A stretch of 64,000 nucleotides of DNA from Levilactobacillus huananensis (GTDB lineage Bacteria > Bacillota > Bacilli > Lactobacillales > Lactobacillaceae), in contig NZ_RHOC01000003.1 of assembly GCF_003946145.1 (NCBI RefSeq), positions 62,001 to 126,000 on the forward strand, read 5' to 3'. This document shows, piece by piece, positions 37,246 to 45,040 of this stretch. Below the pieces are notes generated by a model. It was not told the DNA's origin. It worked only from the letters and a program-made list of their open reading frames with translations, and searched no databases. The position numbers and the translations under genes are program-made. Positions within the stretch are counted from its first letter, which is position 1; each line of letters opens with the position of its first letter.

Positions 37246-37283
37246 ACACTTACGAAAAGTTATGAAAACGTGAGGTGAAAACG

Positions 37284-37406
37284 ATGAAATATACGAAACG
37301 GGTGGATTCCCACAAGAACCAAAAGCAACGTGACGCAACGTTTGAAAAATTTCGGAAACAACAGAATGAATTAAGTGCTAACCGGCGAGGTATTCGTCGG
37401 AAATAG
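37284..37406 (+). CDS. Small basic protein, 40 residues
   Basis: ATG 37284 follows GTGAGGTG at a good distance. The 40-residue product is very basic, opens with MKYTKRVDSHKNQKQRDATF and ends in RRGIRRK. It has its own promoter and terminator, so it is a real single-gene unit rather than a chance frame. No domain is recognised; the charge suggests contact with RNA, DNA or the ribosome. It lies between glmS and nagB. Confidence 0.75.
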   Translation: MKYTKRVDSHKNQKQRDATFEKFRKQQNELSANRRGIRRK

Positions 37407-37442
37407 GGCGATCACTGCTTAGACAGTGGCCGTCCTTTTTTG
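37406..37442 (+). terminator. Terminator after the 40-residue protein gene
   Basis: GGGCG-at-CACTG pairs with CAGTG-gc-CGTCC, followed by seven T's. Confidence 0.85.
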
Positions 37443-37475
37443 TTGAATTGTGGGAAGACTTTTTGAGCAAAATGC

Positions 37476-37504
37476 TTGCAAGATTGGTCTAGATCTTTTA
37501 TCAT
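37476..37504 (+). promoter_or_regulatory. Promoter of nagB
   Basis: -35 TTGCAA and -10 TATCAT are separated by 17 bp. Confidence 0.7.
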
Positions 37505-37538
37505 CGGACTATACCATTAGAGAGGGAGATTTTTGGTG

Positions 37539-38264
37539 ATGACACAACTTACAAACAACATGAACATTCAAATCGTGAAAGATCAGGCTGCGGGAGGCCG
37601 TGCCGGGTTTCAAATTTTCCAACAAGCCTTACAACAAGGGGCTAAGGTTCTGGGACTGGCGACAGGGAGTACACCAGTGACAATTTATGATGAATTGGTT
37701 GCCAGTGACTTAGATTTCAGCCACATGACGTCGGTAAACTTGGATGAATACGTCGGTTTAGGGGCCGATCATCCAGAGAGTTACCATTACTTTATGCAGC
37801 AACACTTATTCAGTCACAAACCATTTGCCCAGTCATTTGTTCCAGACGGGATGAACGCAGACGCTGCGGCTGAAACCAAGCGCTATGATGACGTGATTGC
37901 GCAACACCCGGTTGACTTACAATTGTTGGGCCTGGGAAAGAATGGACACATTGGGTTCAACGAACCGGGGACAGATTCTGCGTCGACCACCCACAAGGTC
38001 GCCTTGACTGCGTCAACTATCGAAGCAAATGCTCGATTTTTTGACAATGCTAACGATGTGCCACGATACGCTTACTCTATGGGAATTGGCTCGATTTTAC
38101 AGGCCAAGGAGATCCTGATCGTGGCTTACGGGGCAGCCAAGGCAGATGCCGTAGCTGCCATGATTCAAGGGCCTGTGACCCCTGACGTTCCGGCCAGTTA
38201 TCTCCAAACCCATCAAAATGTGCAAGTCATTCTTGATGAAGCTGCTGCTAGTCAGCTGGCCTAA
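37539..38264 (+). CDS. nagB: Glucosamine-6-phosphate deaminase
   Basis: The product has 241 residues from ATG 37539, ten bases after GAGAGGGAG. It converts glucosamine-6-P to fructose-6-P and ammonia. Family motifs [25 protein letters not shown] and [16 protein letters not shown] are present. It is the short Firmicutes form without the allosteric extension. It works in the opposite direction to GlmS, so the local cluster controls flow between glycolysis and the wall. Confidence 0.96.
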   Translation: MTQLTNNMNIQIVKDQAAGGRAGFQIFQQALQQGAKVLGLATGSTPVTIYDELVASDLDFSHMTSVNLDEYVGLGADHPESYHYFMQQHLFSHKPFAQSFVPDGMNADAAAETKRYDDVIAQHPVDLQLLGLGKNGHIGFNEPGTDSASTTHKVALTASTIEANARFFDNANDVPRYAYSMGIGSILQAKEILIVAYGAAKADAVAAMIQGPVTPDVPASYLQTHQNVQVILDEAAASQLA

Positions 38265-38336
38265 CGAACCTTGAATTAGCGCGAGTTATCCCCATTTTTA
38301 CTTCCAGTTAAGAGTCAAGTTATGTTATTCTTGACG

Positions 38337-38350
38337 TGAAAGCGATTTTA
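38337..38350. promoter_or_regulatory. Weak cre-like site upstream of the glucosaminidase gene
   Basis: TGAAAGCGATTTTA keeps the TGAAAGCG half of the CcpA element but is weak in the other half. It is 16 bases before the start codon. Confidence 0.3.
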
Positions 38351-38365
38351 AGGGGGAAACCGAGA

Positions 38366-39760
38366 ATGATGCGAAGTAAACGATGGCTACTGGCCGTACT
38401 CCTGTTGGGGAGTGCGTTGGGTAGCGTCAGTGGGACTGCCCATGCGGCAACGACGAATCCCCAAGGATTTATCAGCGATTTGAAGAGTCCCGTCACGTCG
38501 GTTGCGAATCAGTATAAACTGTATCCATCCGTGATGATGTCTCAGGCTGCGTTAGAGAGTGCTTGGGGGACGAGTCTCCTAACAACCCAGGCCAACAATT
38601 ACTTTGGTGTGAAGGGGAGTTATAAGGGACAATCCATCGCGATGCCAACAACCGAATATGATGCTAACGGTCAGCTCTATCACACAACAGCTAACTTTAG
38701 AAAGTATCCGAACGCTAAGGCTTCGATGACTGACAATGCAACCCTGCTTCGCGGGGGGACCAGTTATAACCCTAGTATTTACAGTGGAACCTGGCGTGAG
38801 AATGCTAAGACTTATGCGAGTGCGGCCAATGCGTTGACCGGTGTCTATGCGACGGCACCGAACTATGGCAGCTCGCTTATCAGTATTATTAAAACCTACA
38901 ATTTAGATACTTTACTCGACGGTTCGGCGCCTGATGTGGCGACGCCAGCACCTAAGCCAAAAGTCTATTCAAAGGCGAAATACTATGGGACGTCGGGCAA
39001 CCAAACGGCGGCGCTCAGCAAGGATTACGCCTCCGTGCGATTGTATAATCACGTAAAAGATACACGAGCGGGTATCACCAAGACGGCTTGGAGCAAGGTC
39101 AAGGCTGTCAAGGGGAAGAAGGTCTATCTGGACCTGCGTGCTGTGAGGACGGCGGCTAAGACTGGAAACAAGACCACTTGGTATCGAATTCGTTTTGCCC
39201 AGAGTAAGTCTTCGCAACGCTACTGGGTCTACAGTAGTGCTATTAGTTTTCCTAAGGTGACTTACTTGGATGGAAAGGCAACAATGAAGGTGAATACCAA
39301 GGCTGGTGGGAGTACCTACAACCACGTCTACAATTCGCCATACCTGGCTCAGGAACAGGAGTCAGTGAAAAAGCTAACGGCCAAGTCGTATACGGCAGAT
39401 AATGAGGCCGTGAAGACGCAAGATGGTCTTAAGACTACCTGGTATCGCATTAAGGTTGGCAAAAAGAAGACTTGGATTGCCGGGACAATAGCGCAACCGC
39501 AGTACGCCCAAGTTTTCTATACCGCCGCAAGCGGTAAGAAGACCCTGAGCAGTAAATTTAGTAAGTACAATGTCTATAATCACGTCACCACGACGCACTT
39601 CAATCAACAGACCTTGAAGTGGCCAAAGGGCAGTAAGAAGGGAACCAAGGTGACCGTCACGCTTTGTGGTTTCAAGGCGTCCAACAAGTCGACCTGGTAT
39701 CGGATTCGATTTAGTGGCAGTAAAACCAATTACTGGGTAGATGCCCGTGCCTTATCTTAA
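38366..39760 (+). CDS. Secreted N-acetylglucosaminidase-type autolysin with SH3-like repeats
   Basis: The product has 464 residues from ATG 38366 behind AAGGGGG. A signal peptide (ending AHA near 28) precedes a glucosaminidase (FlgJ-type) domain, about 35-190, with SQAALESAWGTSLLTTQANN and NYFGVKG; the Glu in ALESAWG is the likely catalytic acid. Three SH3/GW-like wall-binding repeats follow, each carrying a TTWYRIRF- or STWYRIRF-type strand. It should cut glycan strands during growth or separation. It is transcribed alone after nagB. Confidence 0.9.
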   Translation: MMRSKRWLLAVLLLGSALGSVSGTAHAATTNPQGFISDLKSPVTSVANQYKLYPSVMMSQAALESAWGTSLLTTQANNYFGVKGSYKGQSIAMPTTEYDANGQLYHTTANFRKYPNAKASMTDNATLLRGGTSYNPSIYSGTWRENAKTYASAANALTGVYATAPNYGSSLISIIKTYNLDTLLDGSAPDVATPAPKPKVYSKAKYYGTSGNQTAALSKDYASVRLYNHVKDTRAGITKTAWSKVKAVKGKKVYLDLRAVRTAAKTGNKTTWYRIRFAQSKSSQRYWVYSSAISFPKVTYLDGKATMKVNTKAGGSTYNHVYNSPYLAQEQESVKKLTAKSYTADNEAVKTQDGLKTTWYRIKVGKKKTWIAGTIAQPQYAQVFYTAASGKKTLSSKFSKYNVYNHVTTTHFNQQTLKWPKGSKKGTKVTVTLCGFKASNKSTWYRIRFSGSKTNYWVDARALS

Positions 39761-39791
39761 GCGTTTTGACAATTGGTTATAAGAAAAGCGT

Positions 39792-39830
39792 AAAGCTACC
39801 GGAATTTTTACCAATTCGGTAGCTTTTTTG
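39792..39830 (+). terminator. Terminator after glucosaminidase gene
   Basis: AAGCTACCGGAATT pairs with AATTCGGTAGCTT, followed by T's. Confidence 0.92.
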
Positions 39831-39906
39831 GTATAATACAACAGATTAGGCCGGGGAACCTCGGTGCGTTAGACAGCGTTAATATTTGAGTTAGGAAGTT
39901 TAATTC

Positions 39907-40992
39907 ATGGATAATTCATATAAAATTAAGGTTCAAAACGTTACAAAAGAGTATGACCTGTACAAGACCCAATCTGAAAAATTGCGGTCATTCTTTTCCC
40001 TGAGCAATAATAAGGTGCCACATTTCTGGTCCTTGATGGGGATCTCACTTGAGGTTAAGTCCGGTGAAACCTTGGGCTTGATTGGGGTCAACGGTTCCGG
40101 TAAGTCGACATTGTCCAATATCATTTCTGGAATTATTCCACAAACGACGGGGACAGTGGATGTGAGGGGAGATACCTCGATCATCGCCATCGGTGCTGGG
40201 TTGCGGGGCAACCTGACCGGGGTCGAAAATATTCGACTCAAGGCATTGATGCAGGGACTGACTAATCCTCAGATTGATGCCTTAATGGATGACATCGTGG
40301 CCTTTGCGGATATTGGTGATTTCTTATACCAACCCGTTAAGAGCTATTCCTCAGGGATGAAGTCACGGTTGGGATTTGCCATTGCCGTGCACGTTAACCC
40401 AGACATTCTGATTATTGATGAAGCGTTATCCGTTGGGGATGACACCTTCTACCAGAAGTGTGTGGACAAGATTTCTGAATTCAAGGATTTAGGGAAGACC
40501 ATCGTCTTCGTCAGTCACTCCTTGAAGCAAGTTGAAATCTTGTGTGACCGTGTGGCCTGGATTCATTATGGGACACTGAAGGCCATCGGACCCACCGAAG
40601 AGATTGTCCAAGATTACCGTAACTTTACCAAGTGGTTTAAGAAGCAGACTAAGAAGGAAAAGAGACATTTCCAACGGACGATGAAGGAAGGCCAAAAGTC
40701 CTTCGATATCGATGCTTATCAAGCCCAGGTTACCAAAGAACGCCAGGCGGCAGCACCTGACGATCCACATGTTGCCGATCAAGTGAAGAAGGATTTCTAT
40801 GGGTCGGTTATCAGTGAAAAGATGAACTGGCGCAACCGGATTTTGACGGGTGTGGCTGTCGTAGCCTTGCTTTTCGCTTGTGTGGTCAACATTTCGGGGC
40901 ATTCAGTTAGCGACGTGCTCTCAAACCCAGCACATCTTGTGCATCCAGAAACGGTGTTACATGATCCAAATGCGACGAGTAGTGTTAAATAA
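39907..40992 (+). CDS. tagH: Teichoic acid ABC transporter ATP-binding protein TagH
   Basis: The product has 361 residues. It is an ABC ATPase of the polysaccharide-export type: Walker A GVNGSGKST near 60-68, signature YSSGMKSRLGFA near 142, Walker B ILIIDEALSVGD near 163 and the switch His in VFVSHSLKQ. A C-terminal extension carries a single membrane helix (about 303-322) and a short outer segment, as in TagH. TagH with permease TagG flips wall teichoic acid across the membrane. No tagG is adjacent, so the permease must be elsewhere. Confidence 0.9.
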   Translation: MDNSYKIKVQNVTKEYDLYKTQSEKLRSFFSLSNNKVPHFWSLMGISLEVKSGETLGLIGVNGSGKSTLSNIISGIIPQTTGTVDVRGDTSIIAIGAGLRGNLTGVENIRLKALMQGLTNPQIDALMDDIVAFADIGDFLYQPVKSYSSGMKSRLGFAIAVHVNPDILIIDEALSVGDDTFYQKCVDKISEFKDLGKTIVFVSHSLKQVEILCDRVAWIHYGTLKAIGPTEEIVQDYRNFTKWFKKQTKKEKRHFQRTMKEGQKSFDIDAYQAQVTKERQAAAPDDPHVADQVKKDFYGSVISEKMNWRNRILTGVAVVALLFACVVNISGHSVSDVLSNPAHLVHPETVLHDPNATSSVK

Positions 40993-41004
40993 AAATTAGA
41001 AAAC

Positions 41005-41034
41005 AATGATAAAAGGGATAGATTTTTATCATTT
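41005..41034 (+). terminator. Hairpin after tagH
   Basis: AATGATAAAA pairs with TTTTATCATT, but no clear T run follows the stem, so termination may be partial. Confidence 0.55.
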
Positions 41035-41135
41035 AGCGTGGTATCTTTAAGTTACCATTTATTTACCCCTTCATCTGATTTCCCAATGAATCGGATAAAG
41101 GATCTATCTCTCATTTGGTGAAGACTAAATGGCGG

Positions 41136-41170
41136 GGCCGGGAGTGCATGCTTCCCGGTCTCTTTTTTTG
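41136..41170 (+). terminator. Strong terminator ending a structured untranslated stretch
   Basis: GGCCGGGAG pairs with CTTCCCGGTC (one G-U), followed by TCTTTTTTT. The about 100 bases before it can fold (TGGTA/TACCA, ATCTGATT/AATCGGAT, CTTCA/TGAAG) and encode no protein. Confidence 0.8.
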
Positions 41171-41252
41171 TGATTTTTAGCTATGATTAGTTACTCACCA
41201 GCTTCATTTAGAATAATAATGGTCAAAAGTCATAATTATTTCCATGAAAGCA

Positions 41253-41281
41253 TTGACAGCGCTTACAAATACCGGTATATT
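41253..41281 (+). promoter_or_regulatory. Consensus promoter of the CU-rich small RNA
   Basis: -35 TTGACA is a perfect match, followed by 17 bp and -10 TATATT. It drives no protein gene before a terminator. Confidence 0.85.
41254..41267. promoter_or_regulatory. cre site overlapping the small RNA promoter
   Basis: TGACAGCGCTTACA matches the CcpA element at 13 of 14 positions and overlaps the -35 box, the position expected for repression by CcpA. Confidence 0.75.
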
Positions 41282-41287
41282 ATTAGT

Positions 41288-41375
41288 CGTAAGGTATTTA
41301 ATAATTACCTTCTAATCAATTCTCTTTCTCTCTTATGCCGACCACTACCATTCCCTGGTAGTGGTTTTGTTTTGC
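41288..41375 (+). ncRNA. Candidate CcpA-controlled CU-rich small RNA, about 85 nt
   Basis: A consensus promoter starts transcription near 41288. A perfect 10-bp terminator stem (ACCACTACCA/TGGTAGTGGT, 41341-41365) with a T-rich tail ends it near 41375. The RNA has a 5' hairpin (AAGGTA/TACCTT, 41291-41311) and then an unpaired CU-rich stretch containing TTCTCTTTCTCTCTT, complementary to purine-rich ribosome sites. No reading frame of useful length is present. This layout recalls CcpA-repressed CU-rich regulators such as RsaI of staphylococci; homology is not claimed. Confidence 0.65.
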
Positions 41376-41449
41376 CCTAAAAGCTAGTATAATTGGGAAG
41401 ATGGCGTTAGGGGACTATCACCCTAACGTTGACTGAGGAGGCATCTGGG

Positions 41450-41758
41450 ATGAAGAGTCATGAAACATTTACCTTGATTGAAGAAATTACCCGGCTGGAC
41501 GGGAGTAAGTACATGGAAATTAGCAACATGGTCCAGAATGGTCGGGCCGAGCTAGCGGTCGAACGCGGGCTCATCAAACAGGTTCGGATTCTCCAGTTAA
41601 ACATCGCTCATACGCCGCACGTTCAAGCCTATGAGGACTACGTGAACGAGCATTATGCGATGCCAGAGGAGAATTTTACCACCTTTGATGAATGGAAAAA
41701 ACCGGAGGACGTGCAGCAGGAAGTTAATGCCATTCTTCATGAAAATCATATTGGTTAA
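41450..41758 (+). CDS. Conserved-looking small acidic protein of unknown function
   Basis: The product has 102 residues from ATG 41450 behind GAGGAGG. It is soluble and mostly helical, with RLDGSKYMEISNMVQNGRAE and a C-terminal DEWKKPEDVQQEVNAIL. I do not recognise the family. It has no signal peptide or membrane segment. A TATAAT at 41388 and a following terminator make it a single-gene unit. It separates the small RNA from the NEAT cluster. Confidence 0.75.
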   Translation: MKSHETFTLIEEITRLDGSKYMEISNMVQNGRAELAVERGLIKQVRILQLNIAHTPHVQAYEDYVNEHYAMPEENFTTFDEWKKPEDVQQEVNAILHENHIG

Positions 41759-41765
41759 GAGCAGA

Positions 41766-41807
41766 AATGCCTAGTAGATGAGAGATTATCTGTTAGGCGT
41801 TTTTTTT
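41766..41807 (+). terminator. Terminator after the 102-residue protein gene
   Basis: AATGCCTA-gt-AGAT pairs with ATCT-gt-TAGGCGT, followed by eight T's. Confidence 0.85.
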
Positions 41808-41902
41808 GAGCATTCGCTGTTCACTCGATAAACGAATGGCCGATCAATCTATTTTGATGGTTAAGTATTAATCGTGGAATGAATTTTGAAACAGTGCTAC
41901 GA

Positions 41903-41916
41903 TGAAAGCGTATTCA
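41903..41916. promoter_or_regulatory. cre site upstream of the NEAT cluster
   Basis: TGAAAGCGTATTCA matches the CcpA element at 13 of 14 positions. It lies 35 bases before the first NEAT-like gene, downstream of a TTGAAA that may be its -35 box. Confidence 0.65.
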
Positions 41917-41950
41917 TAAACAGTATCCTTAAACTTTTTGGGAGGAATTA

Positions 41951-42673
41951 ATGATGAAGAAAACAGTGACAGTGTGGGTCGCGGCCCTCATGTTAGCAGG
42001 CGTTGGAACCGGAATCCCCTTAGTCAAGGTTACGGTGCCGGCTGTGGCACAAGCGGCAACGTTGAACGCTGCTAAGTTGCCAAATGGAAAGTATAGTGTT
42101 CCCGTACATATCTACAAAACTGGGACAACGACGGCCTCCGAAGCGGCACAGTACTTTAATTCGAGTGCTAAAGTTTCGGTCAAGAGTAAGCGGGCTACGG
42201 TTTCTTTGACGACAACCAAAGCTGGGAACCAGTTTATCAAGGCCATGACGTTGGATGGTCATACGGCAAAAGTTACCGCGCACAGCACCGGAAATACCTA
42301 TACATTTAGTAAAGTGAACTTAAAGACCGGTCATGCCTTAGGGTTTACCCTCGTCGTGCCTATGAATGGTCAAGAGATGACCATGACGCAATCAGCCAAA
42401 TTAACGTTTAAGACCAGTGCACTTAAGGCAACTACGAAGGTCGTCCTGACGACGTCAAAAGTGAAGGCCAAGGCTAAGAAGGTTACCGGAAAGACCACTA
42501 AAGGCGCCAAGGTGACTGTTAAACATGGTCAGACGACATTGGGTAAAGTAACGAGCAAGAAGGCAGCTTACAAGGTGAAGTTAAAACGAGCCGTGAAGAA
42601 GAATTGGAAGCTGAAAGTTACGGCATCCAAGGCTGGTTACAAGGCCGTTACCCAGACGATTAAAGTGAAGTAG
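41951..42673 (+). CDS. Secreted NEAT-like protein with C-terminal Ig-like domain
   Basis: The product has 240 residues. GGAGG lies 5 bases before ATG 41951 and 8 before ATG 41954, so either may start. A signal peptide (ending AQA near 36) is followed by a NEAT-like domain (about 40-155): LPNGKYSVPVHIYKTG, the lip helix region SEAAQYFN, then strands to VVPMNGQEMTMTQSAKLTF. At the place of the usual heme YxxxY motif it has Met145-xxx-Ala149. An Ig-like basic domain (about 165-240) follows. There is no LPXTG motif, so it may be a secreted or charge-bound carrier. It is first of three NEAT-like genes. Confidence 0.78.
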   Translation: MMKKTVTVWVAALMLAGVGTGIPLVKVTVPAVAQAATLNAAKLPNGKYSVPVHIYKTGTTTASEAAQYFNSSAKVSVKSKRATVSLTTTKAGNQFIKAMTLDGHTAKVTAHSTGNTYTFSKVNLKTGHALGFTLVVPMNGQEMTMTQSAKLTFKTSALKATTKVVLTTSKVKAKAKKVTGKTTKGAKVTVKHGQTTLGKVTSKKAAYKVKLKRAVKKNWKLKVTASKAGYKAVTQTIKVK

Positions 42674-42747
42674 ACATGAACGGCTACCGTGAAACGGTGG
42701 CCGTTTAGCTACCAAGAGCTAACTAACAAAGAATGGAGTGAGTCGAC

Positions 42748-43905
42748 ATGAAAAAAAGTTGGCGAACACTGCTCCTGAGTCTACTGACGGTGAGTTGTGT
42801 CTGGCTATTGACCGGTATCGTTGCCAAGGCGGCCACGATTAAGGATGGTCTCTACCAAGTTCCAGTCAAGATTTTAAAGGCAAAGGAAGAGACGACCTCG
42901 ACGGCTAATCAATTCTTCGGATCCCAGGCCGTGGCTCGAGTCACGGGGGCGCACACGACGTTGCTTCTGACTAGTGATGGTGCCCAGTTTATCTCGGCTA
43001 TGACGGTTGCTCAGCAACCAGCTGTGGTTGTGAAGACGGTTGGCAAACAGGCCCTCTATCAAGTTACCGTCACAGGGCAAAAGAGTCCACTTGCGGCAAG
43101 CTTTAAGTTAACGACTCCGGTTGGGAAGATGACTGAGACTGCCAGAGTTGCGTTGGATTGGGATCAGGCAAAGCCGCTCAACGACAGTACTACTACTACG
43201 GCTCTGTTGGCCGCGGGAACGACAATTGCCCAACAGGCAGCTAAGAAGGCCCCTGTTACCCCGACGACTCCGGCAATAGCTTCGACAAAGACAGTGACCG
43301 CAACACCATCAGTGAAGCAGTACTGGCGTTATCGCGTCCTGCAGGGAGATAAGATGCGGGCATCACAGGCTAACCAGTATTACACCAACGTGGCCACGGT
43401 GACATCAAGCGGAACCGGCTATCGGGTCACACTTAAGGTTCAATACGCGACCTCTCTCAAATTAGGTGCTCACGCGGTGGTACCTGAGAGTATCAACGGT
43501 CAACCGGTTCCTGCCAGTCACGTGACTTATGGCAAATCCGGACAAAATGAAACAATGACTTACTGGTTTGAGATAAGTAAATTGAGTCAGTTGACGGCTA
43601 AATTAATTCCAGGTCAGATTCACGTCACAGTCCCCGCTTTAAATATGAGTCAGGTTTTCCCGGTTCGGTTCCAATTTGCGGCTAGTGGTGCCGCCGATCA
43701 GGCACAGGCAGTTCAGGTAGCGGCTTTGCCAGATAAGACCACGCGAGCAACCCCAACGGCTAACACTAACGCTACAAGCGATCAAACCACACAGAAGTTA
43801 CCGGCCACTGGTGATCAGTCACCCCAGATAGAAGTGCTGATTGGTCTGATCTTACTCAGCCTAAGTCTTATCTGGAGGGGAGGTTGGGATCGTGAACAAC
43901 GTTAA
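42748..43905 (+). CDS. LPXTG-anchored protein with two NEAT-like domains
   Basis: The product has 385 residues, with GGAGTGAG upstream. It has a signal peptide (1-28), a first NEAT-like domain (about 30-138, IKDGLYQVPVKILKA), a Thr/Pro-rich linker, a second NEAT-like domain (about 190-311, ending IHVTVPALNMSQVFPVRFQF), and a sorting signal LPATG at 351-355 with a membrane helix. NEAT domains bind heme in the Isd and Shr systems. Here the axial position reads Met128 in domain 1 and Met300 in domain 2 instead of Tyr. The next gene starts 14 bases before this one ends. Confidence 0.82.
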   Translation: MKKSWRTLLLSLLTVSCVWLLTGIVAKAATIKDGLYQVPVKILKAKEETTSTANQFFGSQAVARVTGAHTTLLLTSDGAQFISAMTVAQQPAVVVKTVGKQALYQVTVTGQKSPLAASFKLTTPVGKMTETARVALDWDQAKPLNDSTTTTALLAAGTTIAQQAAKKAPVTPTTPAIASTKTVTATPSVKQYWRYRVLQGDKMRASQANQYYTNVATVTSSGTGYRVTLKVQYATSLKLGAHAVVPESINGQPVPASHVTYGKSGQNETMTYWFEISKLSQLTAKLIPGQIHVTVPALNMSQVFPVRFQFAASGAADQAQAVQVAALPDKTTRATPTANTNATSDQTTQKLPATGDQSPQIEVLIGLILLSLSLIWRGGWDREQR

Positions 43906-44653
43906 ACGTTGGTTTTTAATCGGCATGTTGATCGTAGCTAGTCTGGGATGCCCAGTGATTGGTCACGCCCAGTCGCTAGACTATACGGCACTGAAGTATG
44001 GGACGTCACAAACCTCAATGGCGGGAAAGTACTTCGTGCATCCTGCCAAGGTCAAGGTCGCCCAGAATGCCTATCAGGTTACAATGGAAATCAAGACGGC
44101 CAAGCATCTGAATAAATGGCCGGTCCGGGTCCTCAAGATAGCTGGTCAGACGCCACAGAACGTCCAAAAATCACGAGACAGTGCGGGAAACTATCTGTTG
44201 TTTTATACATTTACCACGGCACACCTGAATCGCGATGTCACCGCCAAACTGGCGATAAATGTTCTCGGGGTTTACAAGGCCACACATAAGCTAACGTTGG
44301 CCTTCCAGACAGTTAACATGCCGGCATTGTCGCAGGCTAAAGCGTCCACAAGGAGACAAACACCAACAACCCCGACCACGGCAGCTAAGCAGACACAGTC
44401 GTCCACGATAAAGGCATCGTCACAGAAGCCAACGTCAAAGAAACAGGCGGCATCAGCTTCAGCTACCACGGCGTCACCGGCGTCATCTAGCAATTCGCGT
44501 TCTGCGATGTCTTCATCCGTAGCCTCTCAGGAAGCAGATACGGCTGATCAAGTTCCTAAGCAGAGGACCAATTGGATGAGCTTACTGGGTGGTAGTTTAG
44601 CCATTGTTATCGTGGTTATCGGCGGTTCCTGGTGGTATTTTGGTCGACATTAA
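43892..44653 (+). CDS. NEAT-like protein with C-terminal membrane anchor
   Basis: The product has 253 residues from a GTG that overlaps the preceding gene by 14 bases, with GGAGGGGAGG upstream. A signal peptide (ending HAQ near 27) leads to a single NEAT-like domain (about 29-140), a Ser/Thr/Ala-rich stalk (about 145-222), and a membrane helix with a three-residue tail (WYFGRH end). It has no LPXTG. The YxxxY place reads Tyr128-xxx-His132, so a tyrosine ligand is kept. The set of secreted, wall-anchored and membrane-anchored NEAT proteins suggests a relay. No heme ABC permease or sortase is adjacent. Confidence 0.75.
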   Translation: MNNVKRWFLIGMLIVASLGCPVIGHAQSLDYTALKYGTSQTSMAGKYFVHPAKVKVAQNAYQVTMEIKTAKHLNKWPVRVLKIAGQTPQNVQKSRDSAGNYLLFYTFTTAHLNRDVTAKLAINVLGVYKATHKLTLAFQTVNMPALSQAKASTRRQTPTTPTTAAKQTQSSTIKASSQKPTSKKQAASASATTASPASSSNSRSAMSSSVASQEADTADQVPKQRTNWMSLLGGSLAIVIVVIGGSWWYFGRH

Positions 44654-45040
44654 AGCCACATGATATTTTTTGATTATCGGCGTAGCCAGCACAGGTTTGT
44701 CTTACAAGTGTCGGGTAATTGGGGGTTCCCATAGATGATTGCCTTTGAAGGGGCGGATGAAGAGGCACTTGCTATGCGCTGCTTCTTGCTAGAATGGGTG
44801 CTAGAAGGGCCCTAACTATATCCGCCAAGAGTTGAAAGTAAATGAAAACCGACGATGATTAATTTTAGGCCCTTGATTATTGTGACAGCTCATCTGCATG
44901 CTATTATCTCTGGTGTGTTAGAAATGAAAGAGTGGTCCTAGAAATCAGCACATGATTTCTAGGACCACTCTTTCATTGCCATAAATTAGAAACTTTTGAA
45001 TTCAGCCCGTTTGCGCTGAACTCATAGTTTGCCGTTTAGA
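44654..45040. other. 387-base intergenic region between NEAT cluster and ppx
   Basis: No convincing gene. A 26-codon frame at 44734-44814 (starting MIAFEGADEEALAM) has no good ribosome site. The main feature is a 25-bp perfect inverted repeat at 44923-44977. Both flanking genes point into this region. Confidence 0.6.
44923..44977. terminator. 25-bp perfect hairpin between convergent genes
   Basis: AATGAAAGAGTGGTCCTA followed by GAAATCA pairs perfectly with its complement across the 5-base loop GCACA. Neither side has a long T run. It may still stop both convergent transcripts; another possibility is a small mobile inverted repeat. Confidence 0.55.

Larger units (their letters stand above)
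40993..41449 (+). other. Long intergenic region with RNA hairpins and a small RNA
   Basis: These 457 bases hold no protein gene. They contain the tagH hairpin (41005-41034), a structured stretch ending in a strong terminator (41136-41170), a consensus promoter with an overlapping cre site (41253-41281), a small RNA candidate (41288-41375) and a TATAAT (41388) for the next gene. Confidence 0.7.

Noticed and set aside
44734-44814. 26-codon frame in the intergenic region before ppx
   Set aside because: No suitable ribosome site and no promoter; too short to support.
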